Assembly (NCBI RefSeq): GCF_003841465.1
Contig: NZ_REFZ01000007.1
Coordinates: 1 to 64,000, forward strand
DNA length: 64,000 nt
Direction of reading: 5' to 3'
DNA from: Natrarchaeobius oligotrophus
Lineage (GTDB): Archaea; Halobacteriota; Halobacteria; Halobacteriales; Natrialbaceae
Part shown: in pieces, positions 1-8,539 of the stretch
Position numbering within the stretch: the first letter of the stretch is position 1
Layout of the letters: the number at the start of each line of letters is the position of its first letter
The notes under the pieces: model-generated
The model's input: the letters and a program-made list of their open reading frames with translations, nothing else
Told to the model about the DNA's origin: nothing
Database searches by the model: none
Made by a program: the position numbers and the translations under genes

Positions 1-114
1 TCGCCGCCACCGCTGCTCGACCGGTTGATCGACGACGCACAGAAGATCCACCAGCAACGGCCAGTGTTACAAGAGACGCTCGCTACCGCTACGCAACCGA
101 GGTGTGAGTCTTAG
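1..114 (+). CDS. C-terminal end of a truncated unidentified gene
   Basis: Frame 1 is open from the first base to a TAG at 112-114 and gives 37 residues ending in ATQPRCES. Third codon positions are GC-rich, as in the neighbouring genes. Of the other two forward frames, frame 2 stops early; frame 3 also stays open to a TGA near 110 but reads as low-quality Arg/Ala-rich sequence. The segment LLDRLIDDAQKIHQQ looks helical. It is too short to assign a family, and the start lies outside the window. Confidence 0.45.
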   Translation, partial: SPPPLLDRLIDDAQKIHQQRPVLQETLATATQPRCES

Positions 115-279
115 CTAAAGACGAATACTGAAACGATTTACCCACAGCCGTCGGCGATCACGTCCACTGGCAGTCTATAACTACGATGACCGGCAGGCGG
201 TCGATCGTTCCACTCGAACCCTGCGGCGAGAGCGCAAAACACAGGAAGGATTATTGGACTCGCGGCCACCGGTACAGCC

Positions 280-1401
280 ATGACCGACTTTGCGGAACGA
301 GTCGAACAGGTCTCGATCAGCGGCATTCGAGAGGTGTTCGAGGCCGCGAGCGAGGACGCGATCAACCTCGGTATCGGCCAGCCGGACTTCCCGACGCCCG
401 AACACGCCCGCCGGGGCGCGATGGAGGCCATCGAGAACGGCCAGACCGACGCCTACACGTCGAACAAGGGAACCCGAAGCCTGCGGGAGGCGATCGCCGC
501 GGCGTACGACCGCGAGTACGGCCTCGAGATCGATCCCGAAGACGCCATCGCCACGTCGGGCGGCAGCGAGGCGCTCCACCTCGTGCTCGAGGCCCACGTC
601 GATCCGGGCCAGGAGGTGATCTTCCCCGATCCGGGGTTCGTCTCCTACGACGCGCTGACGCGGATCGCCGGCGGGACGCCCAAGCCCGTCCCACTGCGGG
701 AGGATCTGACGCTCGATCCCGCGACGGTCGAGGAGACGATCACCGACGAGACGGCCGTCTTCGTCGTCAACAGTCCGGCCAACCCGACGGGTGCCGTCCA
801 GAGCGAGGACGATATGCGAGAGTTCGCCCGCATCGCCGACGAACACGACGTGCTCTGTCTCTCCGACGAGGTGTACGAGCACATCGTGTTCGACGGCGTC
901 CACCGCTCGCCCCTAGAGTTCGCCGAGACGGACAACGTCGTCGTCGTCAGCGCCTGCTCGAAGACGTACTCGATGACCGGCTGGCGACTCGGCTGGGTCG
1001 TCGGCTCCAACCGACGGATCGAACGGATGCTCCGCGTCCACCAGTACGCCCAGGCTTGCGCCTCCGCGCCCGCACAGTACGCCGCCGAAGCCGCGCTGAC
1101 GGGGCCACAGGAGCCGGTCGCCGAGATGGTCGAGGCCTTCGAGCGCCGCCGCGACGTCGTCCTCGACGGCCTCGAGGACGCCGGCCTCGAGGTGCCGACG
1201 CCCCAGGGCGCGTTCTACGTCATGCCGAAGGTCCCCGACGGCTGGTGCGACGCGGTGCTCGACCGCGACGTGATCGTCGTCCCCGGCGGAGCCTTCGGCG
1301 CGAACGGCGAGGGCTACGCCCGACTCTCGTACGCGACGGGGACGGAGGAGCTAAAAGAGGCGCTCGAGATCATCGACGAGGCGACGGCGGCGGTTCGATA
1401 G
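280..1401 (+). CDS. PLP-dependent class I/II aminotransferase
   Basis: A 373-residue fold-type I aminotransferase of the AspC family, expected to be cytosolic and to transfer an amino group between an amino acid and a 2-oxo acid. Visible landmarks are the N-terminal GIGQPDFPTP, NPTG around Asn168, SDEVY with Asp196 (pairs with the PLP pyridine nitrogen), and SKTYSMTGWRLGW with the PLP lysine at about residue 228. The length is normal for the family. The ATG at 280 follows the sequence acagcc and gives the expected N-terminus. Haloarchaea carry several paralogues of this family, so the substrate (aspartate, alanine or aromatic amino acids) cannot be told from sequence alone. It appears monocistronic, with about 390 nt of non-coding DNA downstream. 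Confidence 0.93.
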   Translation: MTDFAERVEQVSISGIREVFEAASEDAINLGIGQPDFPTPEHARRGAMEAIENGQTDAYTSNKGTRSLREAIAAAYDREYGLEIDPEDAIATSGGSEALHLVLEAHVDPGQEVIFPDPGFVSYDALTRIAGGTPKPVPLREDLTLDPATVEETITDETAVFVVNSPANPTGAVQSEDDMREFARIADEHDVLCLSDEVYEHIVFDGVHRSPLEFAETDNVVVVSACSKTYSMTGWRLGWVVGSNRRIERMLRVHQYAQACASAPAQYAAEAALTGPQEPVAEMVEAFERRRDVVLDGLEDAGLEVPTPQGAFYVMPKVPDGWCDAVLDRDVIVVPGGAFGANGEGYARLSYATGTEELKEALEIIDEATAAVR

Positions 1402-1793
1402 CGCTTCGGCCAGGTTCAGTCTCTTCTCGGCTCGATCGGCCCCGATCCGACTCGGTGCTGTCGCTGGGCCGCCTGATCGATCGACTCCCTGCTGACCGCA
1501 CTCGTCGAAGTTACCGACTCGCAACCGCGAACTTCGCGACGATCGTCTCGATCACCTCGAAGTCGTCGGTGACTCATAGGGAGAGCGTAGATCCTCAGAC
1601 TGTACGATATATAAATGACGGACATGTTGGGTTGAAGTCCAAGACGTAGGGCACGAGTTCAGCACGTCGACTTCGTTTGTTTCACGTTGAAACAAGCGAG
1701 CCGGACGTCCGGTAGATCTGCGTACAAATCGATACGTCGAGTGGCGCAAGAGCTTTGTATGTCAGTGAGGTAGTGGGTATTAGGTGGTTCAAA
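1402..1793. other. Intergenic stretch without a recognisable gene
   Basis: About 390 nt between the aminotransferase stop and the antitoxin start. No frame shows acidic, haloarchaeal-like protein sequence. Around 1608-1616 there is an AT-rich tatataaat run that could serve as a TATA element, but no gene sits at the right distance. The base composition falls from GC-rich to AT-richer toward the VapBC pair. Confidence 0.5.
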
Positions 1794-2063
1794 ATGGGAA
1801 AGATCGCATCTGAAGCGAACAACGGGGAGGAACTCACGCTCACAGTGGACGATAGAGGGCGGGTAACACTCCCAAAAGAGGTTCGAGACCGATTAGGAAT
1901 AGAATCGAACGATGAGATTCCTGCAACTCTCGTCGGATCGGTCCTCGAGGTCAACCCCAAACCGAGTTCGAAATTAGAGACAGCAACAGCCGGTCGGGAG
2001 AACTGGGAGAATACGACACCAACTGATGCCGGAGAAACGCTTTTCGGGCCAATGGACCAGTGA
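1794..2063 (+). CDS. AbrB/SpoVT-type antitoxin (VapB-like)
   Basis: An 89-residue DNA-binding antitoxin with a swapped-hairpin AbrB domain at about residues 14-55 (LTVDDRGRVTLPKEVRDRLGI). The C-terminal 35 residues should bind and neutralise the toxin. I chose the ATG at 1794 because ggtggttc lies just before it. An in-frame TTG at 1755 would add 13 residues that do not resemble the family. The stop codon overlaps the GTG start of the PIN gene (GTGA), so the two are translationally coupled as in VapBC modules. Such antitoxins usually repress their own operon as a toxin complex. The codons are visibly more AT-rich than in neighbouring housekeeping genes, which suggests acquisition by transfer. 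Confidence 0.85.
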   Translation: MGKIASEANNGEELTLTVDDRGRVTLPKEVRDRLGIESNDEIPATLVGSVLEVNPKPSSKLETATAGRENWENTTPTDAGETLFGPMDQ

Positions 2064-2548
2064 GCGACTCTCCGATGACTCTCCCGACTGAAGTGACGGT
2101 TCTCACTGACGTGAACGTGCTAGCAATCGCGCTCACCGATGATCATCCTGCGCACGACGATGTGTATCCGTGGATCGAGGACGCGATCGATGGACCAAAC
2201 GTCTTGCTCGTGTTCGATTACTATCCGTTACGAGCGCAGTATCTCATGACGAGCAATTTTGGCGTAGACGAAGTTGCTGCTCGAAATGCCATTCGATCAC
2301 TTATCAATAGCCCTGCACGAATCGTCAGCGCCACCGAGACAACGCTGCTCGAGGCGTACGAGATCAGCGCAGAGAAAAACCACGACGTGTACGATTCGTT
2401 CATCGTCGCGCTTACACGAGCATACGACACTGATTACTTGATTACGACTGACGGTGATTTTGACGACCTGTGTGACGATGAAGATGTAACATACGTCAAT
2501 CCAATCCCGGCTGAGAAACGTGAGAAATTGGCACTGATTGACGGATAG
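2060..2548 (+). CDS. PIN-domain toxin (VapC-like ribonuclease)
   Basis: A 162-residue PIN-domain protein, predicted to be a Mg2+-dependent endoribonuclease that acts on RNA (many VapCs cut tRNA or rRNA). Acidic residues match the PIN active site: Asp17 in LTDVNVLAIAL, Asp112 in YDSFIVALTRAY, and Asp131 in TTDGDFD. The start is GTG overlapping the antitoxin stop by 4 nt; an internal ATG at residue 6 is possible. In the second motif region the usual Glu is not obvious; the sequence reads VFDYYPLRAQ. The gene is AT-richer than its surroundings. The target RNA cannot be predicted. A typical toxin-antitoxin module is the best reading. Confidence 0.85.
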   Translation: MSDSPMTLPTEVTVLTDVNVLAIALTDDHPAHDDVYPWIEDAIDGPNVLLVFDYYPLRAQYLMTSNFGVDEVAARNAIRSLINSPARIVSATETTLLEAYEISAEKNHDVYDSFIVALTRAYDTDYLITTDGDFDDLCDDEDVTYVNPIPAEKREKLALIDG

Positions 2549-2696
2549 TGTGGTCTGAGATGTGTGTTTGGTCCGAACTGAGCGAGCATTTGTTTTGCAA
2601 ATCAAGCAGATCTCGTACCACATTCGCGCTTCGTATTCATCAGTCTCAATTTCTCAACTACTCGAGATGTGTGAGACAAAATTATGAGTCGCGTTG

Positions 2697-2985
2697 CTAA
2701 TCCCTGTTAGTATCGTTCCAAGCGTCGACTGCCGAGCGCAAGCGGCCCCACCGGATGAGTTCACTCAGCAGTTCGGGCTTGGAGTACTCGGGGCTGTTCC
2801 GGTTTCGCTGCCCAGCCGTCGACGGTCGGGCCGGCGCCGGCGACGACCCGATTCGGTTCGGTGAACTCGATCGCTTCGGTCCCGACCATCGCGTCCGCGA
2901 GTTCGTCGTCGTTCGGACCGGATCGCCGCGCGCACTCGACTCGAGCGGAGCATCCCCTCGAACTGCTCGGTTTCGAGGTGTATCC
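2697..2985 (-). pseudogene. Decayed gene with at least two frameshifts
   Basis: On the minus strand, protein-like sequence jumps between frames. One frame reads ETEQFEGMLRSSRVRAAIRS (about 2985-2925). A second then reads GPNDDELADAMVGTEAIEF, continuing TEPNRVVAGAGPTVDG (about 2925-2800). A third reads NSPEYSKPELLSELIRWGRL, ending in DAWNDTNRD with a TAG at 2697-2699. The joined product would be about 95 residues. No single frame carries all parts, so this looks like a broken gene (or a sequence with indel errors). I do not recognise the family. Confidence 0.4.
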
Positions 2986-3017
2986 TTATCCCGATCCCCT
3001 CCGTCCACTCGAACGGT

Positions 3018-3983
3018 ATGCGCGCTGTACGCCTTCACGACCACGGCGACGCGGACGTACTGCAGGTCGACGAGACCGATCGACCGGAGCCCGGAGCCGA
3101 CGAACTACTCGTCGAGGTGACCGCCGCGGGCGTCAACCCCGTCGACACCTACTTTCGCGACGGCTCGTACGAACCGGCCGCGATTCCGTTCACGCCCGGC
3201 GTCGACGTGGCAGGCGTCGTCGCGGAAGTCGGCGGAGACGTCACGGCGTTCGAGGCGGGCGACCGCGTCTACGGAACCGGTATCGGAAACGGCACGTTCC
3301 AGGGATCGTACGCCGAGTACGCGACGATTCCGACCGATCGAGTCGTTACTCTTCCCGACGGCGCTGACCTCCTCGAAGCCGGCGCGGCGGGCGTCGTCGC
3401 CGTCACCGCCTGGCGCGCGCTGATCGACCACGCCGACCTCGAGCCCGCCGAGTACTGTCTGGTCCACGGGGGGTCGGGCGGCGTCGGTCACGCGGCCGTG
3501 CAGATCGCACGCGCCGTGAACGCCCGGGTGATCACGACCGCCGCGCCGGAGTATCACGACGACCTCCGAAGCCTGGGTGCCGAGACCGTCCTCGACTACG
3601 GTCGGGACGACCTCGAGGAGGCGGTCCTCGAAGCGTCCGACGGCGGCGTCGACGTGATCCTGGATCACCGACTCGACGACTACCTGCAGTTCGACGCGAA
3701 CGTCGCGGCCGAGAACGCCCGCGTCGTCGGCATCGGCGAGAACAGTCCCGATCCCGGCTTCACCGACGACGGGGCCGCCCGATCGAAGGACGTCACCTAC
3801 ACGTTCATGAGCATGTTCAACACGCCCGATCTGCGGGTTCCGCTCCGGGGCGTCGCCCACCTCGTGGACGTCGGCGCGCTCTCGATCGCCGTCGCCCGCA
3901 GCTACGACCTCGAGGAGGCGGGCGAGGCCCAGCGGGCGGCGATGGAAGACAGCTTCCTCGGAAAGCTCGTCGTCGAGCCCTGA
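3018..3983 (+). CDS. Zinc-independent MDR oxidoreductase (NADPH:quinone reductase-like)
   Basis: A 321-residue medium-chain dehydrogenase/reductase. The GroES-like domain occupies about residues 1-125. The Rossmann domain has the coenzyme-binding loop HGGSGGVG at about 150-157. The cysteine and histidine ligands of zinc alcohol dehydrogenases are missing, and the N-terminal AAGVNPVDTYFRDG is typical of the QOR (quinone oxidoreductase) branch. It probably reduces quinones or related enones with NADPH in the cytosol. The ATG at 3018 follows cgaacggt and gives a canonical N-terminus (MRAVRLHDHG). It stands alone, about 150 nt before an FAD-linked oxidase on the same strand; co-transcription is possible but not shown. 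Confidence 0.9.
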   Translation: MRAVRLHDHGDADVLQVDETDRPEPGADELLVEVTAAGVNPVDTYFRDGSYEPAAIPFTPGVDVAGVVAEVGGDVTAFEAGDRVYGTGIGNGTFQGSYAEYATIPTDRVVTLPDGADLLEAGAAGVVAVTAWRALIDHADLEPAEYCLVHGGSGGVGHAAVQIARAVNARVITTAAPEYHDDLRSLGAETVLDYGRDDLEEAVLEASDGGVDVILDHRLDDYLQFDANVAAENARVVGIGENSPDPGFTDDGAARSKDVTYTFMSMFNTPDLRVPLRGVAHLVDVGALSIAVARSYDLEEAGEAQRAAMEDSFLGKLVVEP

Positions 3984-4132
3984 GCGGGAGCGCAGGGTCG
4001 AGACCGACCCGCGTTCTCGCCGGATTCGGGTTCGTCCCGTCCGGTTCCGTCGACGGGTCCGGACTCTTCCCGCGCCCTCGACAGGTCCCCGTCGGTAACA
4101 ACGTTGATGGCAGTCCTGACCGACCCACCGGT

Positions 4133-5527
4133 ATGGAACGCGACTGCTCGTTCCTCGAGGACCTCCCGCTCGGGGACGATCGATACTCGTTTGCGGCCGG
4201 GCGACGCGAGTCACACGCCACGGATTTCGGCACGGAACACCGGGGCGACGGCGTCACGCCCGACGCGGTGGTCTGGCCGGAGTCCACCGCGGACGTCTCT
4301 GCGGTGCTGGCGGCGGCGACCGACCGCGACGTCCCGGTCACGCCCTACGCCGCGGGGACGGGTCTCGAGGGGAGTGCGGTGGCGACCCGCGGCGGGATCA
4401 GCATGGATCTCACGCGAATGGACGCGGTCGTCGACTACCGCCCCGAGGACTTTCAGATCGACGTCGAACCCGGCGTCGTCGGGTCGTCCGTCGACGAGCA
4501 CGTCGCCCGCGACGGGCTCTTTTTTCCGCCGCTACCCTCGTCCGGCGACATCTCGACGATCGGCGGGATGATCGCGACCGACGCGAGCGGGATGCAGACG
4601 GTCAGATACGGAGAGGTCGCGGACTGGGTGCTCGGCCTCGAGGCCGTCCTCGCCGACGGGACGGTCGTCGAGACGGGCACGCGGGCGAGCAAGACCTCGA
4701 GCGGCTACAACCTCACCGAACTGCTCGTCGGTAGCGAGGGAACACTCGCCGTGGTGACGCGGGCGACGCTCGAACTCGCGGGTAGACCCGAGCAGATCCG
4801 CGGCGGCCGCGCGGTCTTCGAGTCGCTTTCTGACGCGACCGACGCCGTCTCCGAGGCGATTCGGACGGAGATCGACGTCGCACGAATCGAGCTTCTCGAC
4901 GCCCTCACCGTCCGGATGGCAAACGAGTACCTCGGCACCGACCTCCCCGACTCGCCGACGGTCTTTCTCGAGTTTCACGCCAACCACGGCATCGACGCGG
5001 AAATCTCGCTGTGTGAAGCGATCTTCGAGGAGTACGGTGCGGTCGGATTCGAGGTGAGCGGCGACGACGCGGAGATGGCCGACCTCTGGGAAGCCCGGCG
5101 GGAACTCGCTCACGCCGAGTTACACTACGAGTCGGATCTCGAGCCCTACCGCTACGGCGACGTGACGGTCCCGATCAGCGCCTACTCCGAGATCGTCCGC
5201 GAGACCAAGCGGATCGCCGAGACGTACGACCTCCTGATGCCCTGTTTCGGCCACGCGGGTGACGGAAACCTCCACTACACGGCGCTCGTCGATCCGGACG
5301 ATCCCGACTCCCTCGAGCGAGGAAAGCGAGCCTACGAGGCGGTCGTCGATCGGGCGATCGACCTCGGCGGGACGATCACCGGCGAACACGGTATCGGGAC
5401 GGGAAAACGAGCCTATCTCGAGGACGAACACGGGACCGCGGCGGTAGAGACGATGCGGACGATCAAGCGCGCGCTCGACCCGGCCGGCACGCTGAATCCG
5501 GGAACGATCTTCTTCGAGGGCGACTGA
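4133..5527 (+). CDS. FAD-binding oxidase (GlcD / D-lactate dehydrogenase family)
   Basis: A 464-residue flavoprotein of the GlcD/Dld family that oxidises a 2-hydroxy acid such as glycolate or D-lactate to the oxo acid. The N-terminal FAD-binding type 4 (PCMH) domain lies at about residues 40-220, with TPYAAGTGLEGSAV and the SSGDISTIGGMIATDASG segment that contacts FAD. The FAD-oxidase C-terminal domain carries GHAGDGNLHY and GEHGIGTGKR, the catalytic and FAD-contacting signatures. Length and order are normal. There is no iron-sulfur partner gene (GlcF-like) next to it, so the electron acceptor is unknown. The ATG at 4133 fits the family start. Confidence 0.92.
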   Translation: MERDCSFLEDLPLGDDRYSFAAGRRESHATDFGTEHRGDGVTPDAVVWPESTADVSAVLAAATDRDVPVTPYAAGTGLEGSAVATRGGISMDLTRMDAVVDYRPEDFQIDVEPGVVGSSVDEHVARDGLFFPPLPSSGDISTIGGMIATDASGMQTVRYGEVADWVLGLEAVLADGTVVETGTRASKTSSGYNLTELLVGSEGTLAVVTRATLELAGRPEQIRGGRAVFESLSDATDAVSEAIRTEIDVARIELLDALTVRMANEYLGTDLPDSPTVFLEFHANHGIDAEISLCEAIFEEYGAVGFEVSGDDAEMADLWEARRELAHAELHYESDLEPYRYGDVTVPISAYSEIVRETKRIAETYDLLMPCFGHAGDGNLHYTALVDPDDPDSLERGKRAYEAVVDRAIDLGGTITGEHGIGTGKRAYLEDEHGTAAVETMRTIKRALDPAGTLNPGTIFFEGD

Positions 5528-5583
5528 ACGGCGAGTGCGTCTCGAGGACGACCGACCGGCGACGCGTTCGCACGCGGGCGCGC

Positions 5584-6480
5584 CTAGAAGCAGGTCTCCG
5601 TCTCACACCGCGAGCCGTCCCGCCAGGTCGCGCCCGTGAGGTCGACGTCCGCGATCGTCGCTCCGCTCAACGACGCGTCCTCGAGCGTCGACTTCCGCAG
5701 ATCCGCGCCGGTGAAGTCGACGAGCCGAAGGTCCGCGTCCGACAGGTTCGCCTCCACGAGGGTCGTCTCCGAGAGGTCGCCGCGCGAGAGGTCGCTCCCC
5801 GAGAAGTCGGTGCTCGAGAGATCCGCTCCCGAGAGGTCGACCGCCGAGAGGTCGACGTTGCTCGCGGTCGCGCCCGTGAGCGTGACGTCCTCGATCGCCG
5901 CGTCGGTGAGGTCGGCGTCGGAGACGTCGGCGTCGGTGAGATTCGCGCCGGCGAGAGACGACTCGGACAGGTCGGCACCCGCGAGGTCCGCTCCCGTGAG
6001 GTTCGTCCCCGAGAGATCCGACTCGATGAGGGTGGCGTCGCGGAGGACGATTCCCGAGAGGTCGTCGCCCGAGAAGTCCCGTCCCGGCAGCTCGGTCCCG
6101 GAGTAATCCGTTTCCGAGAGGTCGGCGGCGGCGAGTTCGCTCACCAGGATGTCCGCACCACGAATGTCGGCGTCCGAGAGGTTCGCTCCCGAGAGATCCG
6201 CCAGAAAGAAGTTGGCGTCTCTGAGGTCAGAAGCCGAGAGATCCGCGTCGGTGAGGTCGGCCTCGGTGAGGTCGACGCCGCGGAGGTCGCACCCCGAGAG
6301 GTCCGCACCTGCGAGATCCGCCTCCGGTCCGACCTCGTGGCCGTTACACTCGACCGTCTCGTCGCCGCTCGCGAGACAGCCGGCGAGTCCGGCGACCGCT
6401 CCCGCGGTCGCGAGTCGACCGAGCAGTCGTCGTCTCGAGGGGCTCGATGCTGCGTTCGAGTCGGTTCGATCGTGTTGCAT
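5584..6480 (-). CDS. Exported pentapeptide-repeat lipoprotein
   Basis: A 298-residue protein made almost entirely of A(D/N)LSx-type pentapeptides from about residue 54 to 285, which should fold as a right-handed quadrilateral beta-helix. The N-terminus has SRRRLLGRLATAGAVAG, a twin-arginine signal (Arg16-18), followed by a lipobox ending LAGC with Cys35. It is therefore predicted to be exported folded by Tat and anchored to the outer face of the membrane. After Cys35 come Cys45, Cys65 and a Cys pair near the C-terminus (CETETCF). Function is unknown; pentapeptide proteins are usually cytosolic (for example gyrase-protecting Qnr), so surface export is unusual. It lies downstream of the TPP enzyme, separated by a palindromic repeat that may end transcription. 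Confidence 0.88.
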   Translation of the reverse strand: MQHDRTDSNAASSPSRRRLLGRLATAGAVAGLAGCLASGDETVECNGHEVGPEADLAGADLSGCDLRGVDLTEADLTDADLSASDLRDANFFLADLSGANLSDADIRGADILVSELAAADLSETDYSGTELPGRDFSGDDLSGIVLRDATLIESDLSGTNLTGADLAGADLSESSLAGANLTDADVSDADLTDAAIEDVTLTGATASNVDLSAVDLSGADLSSTDFSGSDLSRGDLSETTLVEANLSDADLRLVDFTGADLRKSTLEDASLSGATIADVDLTGATWRDGSRCETETCF

Positions 6481-6620
6481 GGGTCTGGAGGGCAGTCGCG
6501 TTCGATGAGAGAACGTGGGGCATCTCCCAAGTCAGTTGCGGTCGGCGTCGTCGCGGGTCGTCGTTGTGGACCCTCGCTCGAAGTTCGGCCCACCGGCGGC
6601 GATCCGCGGCTCGACGACTC

Positions 6621-6701
6621 GTACGGATTGCTGTACCGATTTACCGGCGCACCTGCGACCCGGACGGCGGGTGCGCCGATACTGACGTACAGTAAACCGT
6701 A
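6621..6701 (-). repeat. Dispersed palindromic element, copy A (abuts stop codon)
   Basis: Outer arms TACGGATTGCTGTAC and GTACAGTAAACCGTA pair imperfectly, and an inner stem pairs CGGCGCACC with GGTGCGCCG. The element begins exactly after the TGA (6702-6704) of the TPP enzyme, reading in that gene's direction. The same layout recurs after TGA codons at 15422, 14686 (degenerate) and 59233. A role as 3' end or terminator element is an inference. Confidence 0.75.
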
Positions 6702-8396
6702 TCACTCGCGGAGGCGGACGTCGACGACGTCGACGCCGTCTCTAGCCAGCGCGTCCGCGAGCGCGGCCTCGATTTCGTCAGCCGTCTCGACGCGTTCCCC
6801 GCGAGCGCCGTAACTGCGAGCGCTGCGGACCGGATCGACCGCCGGATCGATGTCCGTGCCGACGACGTCCGACCGGTTCGACCCCAGCAGGGAGTTCGCG
6901 TTCTCCTCGAGCGCCCGGTAGCGGCGGTTGTTCGCGACGACGACCGTGAGGTCGATCCGCCGGCGAACCGCGCTGTAGATCGCCTGCGGATAGTAGTAGT
7001 ACGAACCGTCGCCGACGAACGCGATCACGTCACTCGACTCCCCGCGATCGCTCTCTGCGAGGGCCGCGCCGACGGCCGCCGGGAGTCCGTACCCCAGCCC
7101 GCCGCCCTTGTTCGAGACGTACTGCGTCGGCTCGAGCGGAACGCGTGACAACAGCGCGTGTTTCGCCGTGACGCTCTCGTCGACGACGAACGCGTCGGCG
7201 GCGACGCGCTCTATCGCCTCGACGAGGTCGTCGACCGTCGCCCGCCGGTCGCCGGGCCGACCGTTTCCGCTCGACGAGCCGCCCGCAGCCAGTTTCGTGG
7301 CGACGGTATCCGCGGTAGCGACGGCGTCTTCGAGCCGGTCCCGACGCTCGTCTTCCGGGAGCCGGGTCCGAACTCGCGTCGCGAGTTCGTCGAGGACGAC
7401 GCCCGGATCGCCGAGGATCGCCGCGTCGGCGGGGCGGTTCTTGCCGAGTTGCCAGGCGTCGGCTCCGAGGTGGATGCAGACCGTCCCCCGGTCGACGATC
7501 GGTTTCTCGTGACCCGTCACCGTCGCGTTCGTCGAACAGCCCGCGAAGACGATCGTCTCCGCGTCGAAGAGTCGCCGAGCGAGCTTCCCGTCCGGCGGAA
7601 CGTGCGAGACCCACTGGTCGTGCTCGGTCGGAAAGGCGACCTCGCTCGAGAGGATCTCGCCGTGGACCCGCGCGCCGGTCGCCTCCGCGAATTCGACCGC
7701 AGCGGCGACCGCGTTCCGCCCCGCTCGAGCGACGCCGTCGCCCACGACGAGCACCGGCCGATCGGCGGCGACGAGCAGCGTCGCCGCGCGCTCTAGCTGT
7801 GCGGGGTCGCCGCCGCCCGCGGTCGGAACGGGACCGAGACGCTCCGGCTCGTCGTCCGTCTCCGCGAGCAGAACGTCGAGCGGGAGTCCGAGAAAGACGG
7901 GGCCGGTCGGGGGCGTCGTCGCGACCCGAAACGCCCGTCGGAGCATCGTCGGGAGGGCGGCGACGTCGAGCACTTCGTCGGACCACGTGCAGTGTGCCGC
8001 CGCCGTCCGCGCGAGGTCGCCCGAGAGGATCGGCTCCTGGTGGCGAACGCCAGTCCCGTGGTTACCCGCGGTGACGACCAGCGGCGCGCCGGCCGCCGCC
8101 GCGCCGTGGAGGTTACCGAGCCCGTGGGCCAGGCCGGGCGCGACGTGCAGGTTCACGACGCCGACCGGCCGGATCGATTCGTCTTCCTGGGCGTGATAGC
8201 GCCGGGTCTGGGCGTAGCCGGCTGCCATCCCGACCGCCACGTCCTCGTGCAGTGCGAGCACGTACTCGAGATCAGTTTGGTCGATCGCCTCGAGTATCGG
8301 TAGCTCCGTCGTGCCCGGATTGCCGAAGACGTACTCGACGCCGTAGCGTTCGAGCGCGTCGACGAAGAGAGCTGCTCCAGTGGTCGAGGTAGTCAC
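6702..8396 (-). CDS. Thiamine-diphosphate enzyme (acetolactate synthase / benzoylformate decarboxylase-like)
   Basis: A 564-residue three-domain TPP enzyme. In the N-terminal Pyr domain the catalytic glutamate is Glu51 in ALHEDVAVGMAAGYA. The middle TPP_enzyme_M domain lies at about residues 190-330. The C-terminal PP domain has GDGSYYYYPQAIYSA followed by a VVVANN motif, the metal-TPP binding signature. Overall resemblance is to benzoylformate decarboxylase and IlvB-like proteins of catabolic type rather than biosynthetic acetolactate synthase: no small regulatory subunit lies nearby. The substrate is probably a 2-oxo acid; identity is not decidable here. It is monocistronic, with a palindromic element immediately after its TGA. 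Confidence 0.9.
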   Translation of the reverse strand: MTTSTTGAALFVDALERYGVEYVFGNPGTTELPILEAIDQTDLEYVLALHEDVAVGMAAGYAQTRRYHAQEDESIRPVGVVNLHVAPGLAHGLGNLHGAAAAGAPLVVTAGNHGTGVRHQEPILSGDLARTAAAHCTWSDEVLDVAALPTMLRRAFRVATTPPTGPVFLGLPLDVLLAETDDEPERLGPVPTAGGGDPAQLERAATLLVAADRPVLVVGDGVARAGRNAVAAAVEFAEATGARVHGEILSSEVAFPTEHDQWVSHVPPDGKLARRLFDAETIVFAGCSTNATVTGHEKPIVDRGTVCIHLGADAWQLGKNRPADAAILGDPGVVLDELATRVRTRLPEDERRDRLEDAVATADTVATKLAAGGSSSGNGRPGDRRATVDDLVEAIERVAADAFVVDESVTAKHALLSRVPLEPTQYVSNKGGGLGYGLPAAVGAALAESDRGESSDVIAFVGDGSYYYYPQAIYSAVRRRIDLTVVVANNRRYRALEENANSLLGSNRSDVVGTDIDPAVDPVRSARSYGARGERVETADEIEAALADALARDGVDVVDVRLRE

Positions 8397-8508
8397 GGAC
8401 CACCGTCAGTCGTGACAGTGCGTCAACTTTTCGTTTCGAGCGACGGACGCGGTTCCGGACGACGGCCGCCGACGCTCGACGGACGACCGGGGTTGCCCCG
8501 TGGCGGGG

Positions 8509-8515
8509 ATATATA
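8509..8515 (+). promoter_or_regulatory. TATA element of the UbiA-type gene
   Basis: The run atatata (GGGGATATATACG) is centred about 27 nt before the ATG at 8540. This spacing predicts transcription starting at or next to the start codon (a leaderless mRNA). It also supports the ATG over the upstream GTG at 8525. Confidence 0.65.
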
Positions 8516-8539
8516 CGTCAGCTCGTGATCACACGGGAT

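Noticed and set aside
103-116. TTAGCTAA palindrome after the truncated first gene
   Set aside because: An eight-base palindrome without supporting context; it overlaps the stop codon and has no paired element.
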